This document shows, piece after piece, positions 59,192 through 64,000 of a DNA stretch of 64,000 nt. The stretch is taken from positions 1,984,001-2,048,000 of the forward strand of contig JAGYVD010000005.1 of NCBI GenBank assembly GCA_021209875.1, in the 5' to 3' direction. The notes under the pieces were generated by a model. It was not told the DNA's origin. It made no database searches and saw nothing but the letters and a program-made list of their open reading frames with translations. This DNA comes from Rosellinia necatrix (taxonomy: Eukaryota > Ascomycota > Sordariomycetes > Xylariales > Xylariaceae). How positions within the stretch are numbered: the first letter of the stretch is position 1; the number at the start of each line of letters is the position of its first letter. A program made the translations under genes and the position numbers.

Positions 59192-60134
59192 TTCCGTCCC
59201 TTTATTGCAAGGCACGGTTTCTTATATTCTCGGCAGATACCTCTTTTGCATGGATGGCGTTAGGCGGTCCAGCAATTTTGAGGATACCAAGGCATTAGAC
59301 TGAAGTTTATATACCCGTACTAAGTACCAACGGATTTCTCTTTGTTATATTGAAAAGTAAAAAAGAAGAGAAAAAAAAAAGGAGGGAGAGAGACCCGACA
59401 CGAACAAGATCTTTACTAGGTTAGCTTAGCCAGTCAAGTTTGTTGAAAAATAAGTTCCCGGTGTTCGGAGTGGTCGTGAATGTAATCGTGCAACGTAATC
59501 CAAAGACTCGGTTTCTCGGTTTCTATAAACTGGGCACTATTTCTTATGAAATATACACACAACCTAAGAAACAATTGGCGATGGCCGCATGAACTGTACA
59601 TAAGGCCTGAACTTGCTATAGTGGTTGGTAAAGCCGATTTTTTGTCTAGATTCTGTAAATGTATACAAGGCAGTTAATTAGCCCAGGGCCTAGAGGCCAG
59701 GCCATGGTAAAGCATATCCTCTTAACGAGGAGGTGAGTTGAGTTGGGAATCTAGAGCGAGGCTAATTTGCAGCATTTAATATCTAGCTATAAGAGTGATT
59801 GCGATTGTGTGCTTGTAAATAACTCCAAGATACTTTATTACACTAGTTATATCTAATACGTCCGATCAGACTGGTGAACCTTTTGATGGTGTTCCTGGCT
59901 AAACCATTTTAGGTTAGATACTATCTAGATTGCAAAGGTGGATACTTACTTATATATTCCATGCAAATGGGTGGGGAGATGAAATGCGGGAGGGTTTGGC
60001 GGGGTGCGAGCAACTAACGACAAGCTAGAGCTCTAAATTTAGTGTAAATTTAAATTTTCCCCCCTCTGGTCTCAACATGAATCACCAATGTACCTAGTTG
60101 CTTCGATCCCGACCAAAACGGAGCATCTATCAAC
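59092..60134. other. Intergenic between flotillin and Trm6
   Basis: No gene seen. A 22-nt poly-T run near 59161 may mark the 3' UTR region. 59500-60060 is AT-rich. Confidence 0.5.
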
Positions 60135-62085
60135 ATGCACTCGTTAGTGCAGCCCAATGCTTGGGTTGCCCTCAGGCTTCCGTCTGGGAATCTGCGAGTG
60201 CTTCAAGTGGCGCCGAACACGTATGCTTTCCCACCAGCCCGCCGATCCTGTGCTGATATTGTTGCTTCTTAGAACCATCTCCCTGGGGAAATACGGATCA
60301 TTCCCTACCAACCTCATTATTCAGCGCCCATATCACCTCACCTATGAACTACAGGATAGGCGACTCGATGAGAATTTCAACCGCCTCCGAATCGTGCCCG
60401 CGACGGAACTCTATGCCGATATTCTCGCCGATGGCGCAAGCGCCCCAACCTCCGAGGATGCGACGCCAGCGCCTGATGCTGACGGCGCAGAGAGGGGGGG
60501 CCCCGCCGCCGTCGAGTACTCCCTGGTTGACCCTGACTCCGGCGCTATCGTTGCCACCACCGACAGCGCCGAGATCGATGCCGAGGCGCGCCAGACCCTT
60601 ACGGTAGCCGAGATCGAGGCGATGAAAAAAGACGGTACCGACGCCGGAAGAGAACTTATCGCCAAACTCATGCTGTCGCACACCGGCATCGACAAGAAAA
60701 CCGAATACTCGCTCGCCAAATACAAACTATTAAAGACGAAAAAGTACATACGGCGGTTTTCCGTCCTGCCGCTGGATGTGCCGATGCTCGACTATTGGAC
60801 TCTCGAGGATAAGGATGCCTCGAAGATCCTGGATATGCGAGATGAAATGATAGCACTCCTGGGGTGTTGGGCGAACGTCCATTTTGGTGGGACGGACCCC
60901 TGCGAGGCAAAACCGACGACGAAGATAGATCAAACCGAAGAGGACGCGGATACAAATATGGAGGAACCAGAGGCGGGCCAAACAGCAGCTCCCGGTCGTT
61001 GGCTTGTGATGGATGATACAGGTGGTCTTTTAGTCGCCGCTATGGCTGAACGGATGGGAATTCTCTACGCGCCCGAGGCACACACGCCGAATCAAGAGCA
61101 GAGAGGGCCCAAACCTCCGAGTCAAGGAGATCCAGCCAACCAGCAACACACCGTGGTAAAGGATGGGGAAGGCTCCGGTAATCCCAACGTGCCGGATAAT
61201 GCCAACGCTGAAACGACGCGCGAGTCTGGGGTAGTTACGCAACCGAAATCTCCCCAGGCAACATACAAACGGCCCATTGAGAATGAAAAGCACCGAAGGG
61301 ACGACGCTGCGCCGTATGCGCACGCGAATACGATAACCCACATCCATGCGAATGCCCAACCCAACCTCAGTTTTCTACGATACTACGACTTCGACGTCAC
61401 GAATCCACCCCACGCCTCCAACCACCCTCTCACTAGGCACCTTATGAACCTCTCCTGGCTCCAGCTGCTGGAGCCGGACCTCGACAACACATACAACTCC
61501 CCGCCCCCGAGCGCGACGCCCGAGGAGATCTATTCGTGGAAGACAAACCGCCGGAGCTCCTACCACCGCAAGCGTCGGCGGTGGGTGAAGACCCGGCACG
61601 CCGTCGACACCACCAGGCAAGGGGGGTTCTCGGGGCTCGTGGTGGCCAGCGTCATGGACCCCGTCTCCATCATGCGGCACGCCGTCCCCCTGCTCGCGGG
61701 CGGCGCTCCCATCGCCATATACTCGCAGTCCGTCGAGGCCCTGACGGAGCTCGCGGACTGCTACAGCCTGGGCCGCCGCGCTGCCTGGGCGACGGGCATG
61801 CCCGAGGAACTAGGCGGCATGACCCTCGAGGAGCAGGAGCAATGGGCGGGCAATGACGACTTCCCCCTGAACCCGTCGCTCGTGTTGGGCGCGTCGGTGC
61901 AGACCAGCCGCGTCAGGAAGTGGCAGGTCTTGCCCGGGCGGACACATCCTCTCATGTCGGGCAAAGGCGGCGCCGAGGGGTACGTCTTTACAGCATGGCG
62001 AGTTAAGCCCGCAGAAGGCAAGGTCGAAGCTAGGGGCAAGCTCAGGTCAAGAAAACGCAAAGTTGATGATCAGAGCGTAGCTTGA
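60135..62085 (+). CDS. trm6: tRNA (adenine-58-N1)-methyltransferase non-catalytic subunit Trm6
   Basis: Substrate-binding partner of Trm61 in the nuclear m1A58 tRNA methyltransferase. Model: join(60135..60220,60273..62085), 632 residues, with a 52-nt intron (GTATGC donor, TTCTTAG acceptor) that restores VAPNTTISLGKYGSF. The N-terminal beta-barrel starts MHSLVQPNAWVALRLPSGN. Family blocks: FPTNLIIQRPYHLTYEL, LSHTGIDKKTEYSLAKYK and KYIRRFSVLPLD. The C-terminal Rossmann-like region includes FSGLVVASVMDPVSIMRHAV, PLLAGGAPIAIYSQSVEAL and a TSRVRKWQVLPGRTHPLMSG end, as in yeast Gcd10/Trm6. Longer than the yeast subunit because of acidic and low-complexity insertions (about residues 100-135 and 275-400). 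The final KLRSRKRKVDDQ looks like a nuclear-localisation segment. Confidence 0.95.
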
Positions 62086-62304
62086 GAAATATATAGATCC
62101 GCATTTATACTCGTTGTAATCTAAGTCAAAAGCAGAGGGGTTATCGGGTTGAGCAGTGGGAGACTTGTTTTCGTCTGTTGGTATAGTGATTTCACCCTGT
62201 AGATTGCAACGCGATTCGTAAAAGTACCCGTTAGGCCGGCGTGGCATGATAGTCGCAGTTCTCTATTTCATATAACTTTTTGCCACCCTCCCCATAGCAT
62301 CCAA

Positions 62305-63316
62305 CTACAATGACTTGCCCATAAACTTTCTCTTCGTAAAGCTTAACCACCACTTGCTCGGCTTTCCGTCTTCACTGTCTTCGTAAACCCGTGCGAGTAA
62401 CCGTGTCGAAAGCTCTTGCCGGACTTGGGATAGATACTGCCGTAACTGCTCGGCGTCTTGGCGGTCGCGTGGCGGTTCGTACATCTACGAGAAGACCGTC
62501 AGTTCATACGGCACACACACACATACAGAGAGAGAGAGAGAGAGAGAGAGATTATCAATAGGGTAGCTGGGACGAGCGGTGTGTGGCCGGGGGCTCTCGT
62601 ACCTGGTTTAGGGGGAAGCCCGGGTCGCCGGGTATGGAGAAGTTGAGGTCGAGAGCGACGTTCATGACCTCCTTGGTGGCATCTCGAAGGGAGTGGGTGG
62701 GGCGGACCTTGCCGAGGCACTCGCTGACGAAGAGGATGCCGTAGATGAGCAGGCGGTCGGCGTGGCCCTGGATCTCAAAGTTGCGGAAGAAGGTGTTGGC
62801 GCGGAAGAGCGAGAGGACCTCGTCGAGGATGTCGTACGACTCCGAGTCCGGGTCGGGCGAGTCGTGGGCGGGGATGTTGGCGGTGGGCAGGACGTACGCG
62901 GGCCCGCGCGTCTTGGTGCGGAGCGGCAGCAGCGGCACGTTGCCTATCAGACGCGGGACCTCGGGGTCGTCGTTGAACATGGAGTTGTAGGCCTGTTCGA
63001 TTTTGGGAAAGGAGGGGGTTCGGTTGGGTCAGCAAGAGGAATGAAGGCGCTAGCTATGGAGGTGGTCTCGTGAACCGATGGCGTCCAGTTGGTTGTTGGG
63101 GCCTCTGCCACACTTCCCCGTGCCTGCTCGGCCACGTCGTCGGTGCTTAGACGCTAGGGAAGGATCAAGGAGGGAGGGAGCGAGGGAGGGAGGGAGAGAG
63201 CGGAGTGTAAGTGCTGGCTTGTCCAGCATGCTGCTAAGTCCTAACCAACTACGGCCGAGGACGCATTGAATGGGGTGGTGGTAGGCTGCTTCGGGAAAGA
63301 TCCTACGTACCGGCAT
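62305..63316 (-). CDS. arc18: Arp2/3 complex subunit ARPC3 (p21-Arc)
   Basis: Structural subunit of the Arp2/3 complex that nucleates branched actin at endocytic patches. Model: complement(join(62305..62484,62603..62992,63311..63316)), 191 residues, normal length for the family. The first coding exon is only ATGCCG; a 318-nt intron (GTACGT donor, CGAACAG acceptor) joins it to AYNSMFNDDPEV. Family blocks follow: RLIGNVPLLPLRTKTRG, DILDEVLSLFRANTFFRNFE, GHADRLLIYGILFVSECLG and LNFSIPGDPGFPLN. The last exon (MYEPPRDRQDAEQLRQYLSQ) ends KWWLSFTKRKFMGKSL. Intron 2 (118 nt) carries a (CT)n/(GT)n microsatellite. Start choice: the only upstream ATG that gives the universal MPAY-type N-terminus. Confidence 0.93.
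62515..62552. repeat. (CA)n-(GA)n microsatellite in ARPC3 intron 2
   Basis: ACACAC then about ten GA copies on the plus strand, lying upstream of the acceptor in the gene's orientation, where it may serve as an extended polypyrimidine tract. Confidence 0.85.
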
Positions 63317-64000
63317 CTCGTCAATCGTTCGCCGCAGAGAGCTGGCACCGCTCAGGTCTACCTCTGGGGACTATTCGTGCGGCTCGACCGCTGTGGTGGT
63401 AGGATGGTGAGCGAGCTTGCAGATGTGCCGTGTATATAGATTAGGTAGATAGTGGAGGGGCTCCTCTGGCTGGGACGAGGCTACGTACTTGGCCCGTTGT
63501 TAGCGCTGAAGGCTGACGATAAGAGAGAAGACGGATAGACGTCACTGGGACGGATAAATACCGGCTAACTGGCGACGACTACGCTACCTCCCTGAAGTAG
63601 GTAAGTAGCTACATACGTAAGAAGAGGGGATGTATACTTCGTATATTAGGTAGGTAAGATGTGAGCAATGTATCTCGGTATCGTCCCACTTCGACACCGC
63701 CTGGTAGGTACGACTTGGCGCCCCGCCCCAACACTGCTGTTGCCTTTGCGTCATTTACAAAAAATACTAGCCACGCTAGTGCCGTTTTAGGGTATATACA
63801 CCGCCCAACGGCTTTAGAGTGCTGTACTGTGCGGAGAACACATCGTTGTCAGTGGCCTAGAGCGGCGACTGCGAAGATGTGGCAGAGTGTATGTGGCGCA
63901 TTGACTAGTCATACTAGGCCAAAGCCGGTTAGGATTAGCGTTGTGCAGCCGCCCGTCCTACCATGTACGTACATCGGTCCTCTGGTGCTTCCAACCTCCC
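63317..64000. other. ARPC3 upstream region, window edge
   Basis: No gene seen. Contains AGGTAGGTAAG words at 63595-63610 and 63645-63660. Confidence 0.45.

Overview
The window is nuclear DNA of a filamentous ascomycete (Pezizomycotina, most likely a sordariomycete; the lineage is inferred). Genes are split by short introns of about 50-140 nt with fungal consensus sites: GTATGT or GTAAGT donors, CTAAC-like branch points, CAG or TAG acceptors. The proteins are typically fungal: an AA9 lytic polysaccharide monooxygenase, a CYP53 P450, a bZIP-DUF3425 regulator, a 2EXR protein and MFS drug transporters. I read 18 intact genes and several decayed ones. No tRNA, rRNA, CRISPR array or intact transposon was recognised. 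Splice joins were worked out by hand from frame and consensus and need transcript support.

Layout. 0-13 kb: lariat debranching enzyme Dbr1 (minus) with an RGG-rich tail, a 2EXR-domain protein, and two minus-strand coiled-coil proteins separated by about 5.7 kb of gene-free, microsatellite-rich DNA. 13-31 kb: AT-rich, gene-poor DNA around two unknown minus-strand genes and a group that could be an accessory metabolic locus: an MFS transporter, a secreted berberine-bridge-type FAD oxidase, a bZIP-DUF3425 regulator and a nine-helix membrane protein. A kinase fragment lies among them. 31-40 kb: AA9 LPMO with tiny exons, a two-helix microprotein, CYP53 benzoate 4-monooxygenase and a single-pass membrane protein. 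40-48 kb: few genes, one 106-residue protein, unexplained decayed coding stretches, and a frameshifted AA9 pseudogene. 48-64 kb: a protein with two OB folds resembling RPA1, an AT-rich island with two related ORF remnants, an unknown 310-residue protein, and three housekeeping genes: a flotillin-like protein, Trm6 and ARPC3.

How the genes work together. Dbr1, Trm6 and ARPC3 are conserved single-copy-type genes (RNA metabolism, tRNA modification, actin). The accessory middle combines biomass and aromatic catabolism (AA9, CYP53) with the putative orphan metabolic group of transporter, oxidase, regulator and membrane protein. That group has no PKS, NRPS or prenyltransferase in view, so its product is unknown. 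Short palindromic TAGGTACCTA-type words are scattered through intergenic DNA across the window.
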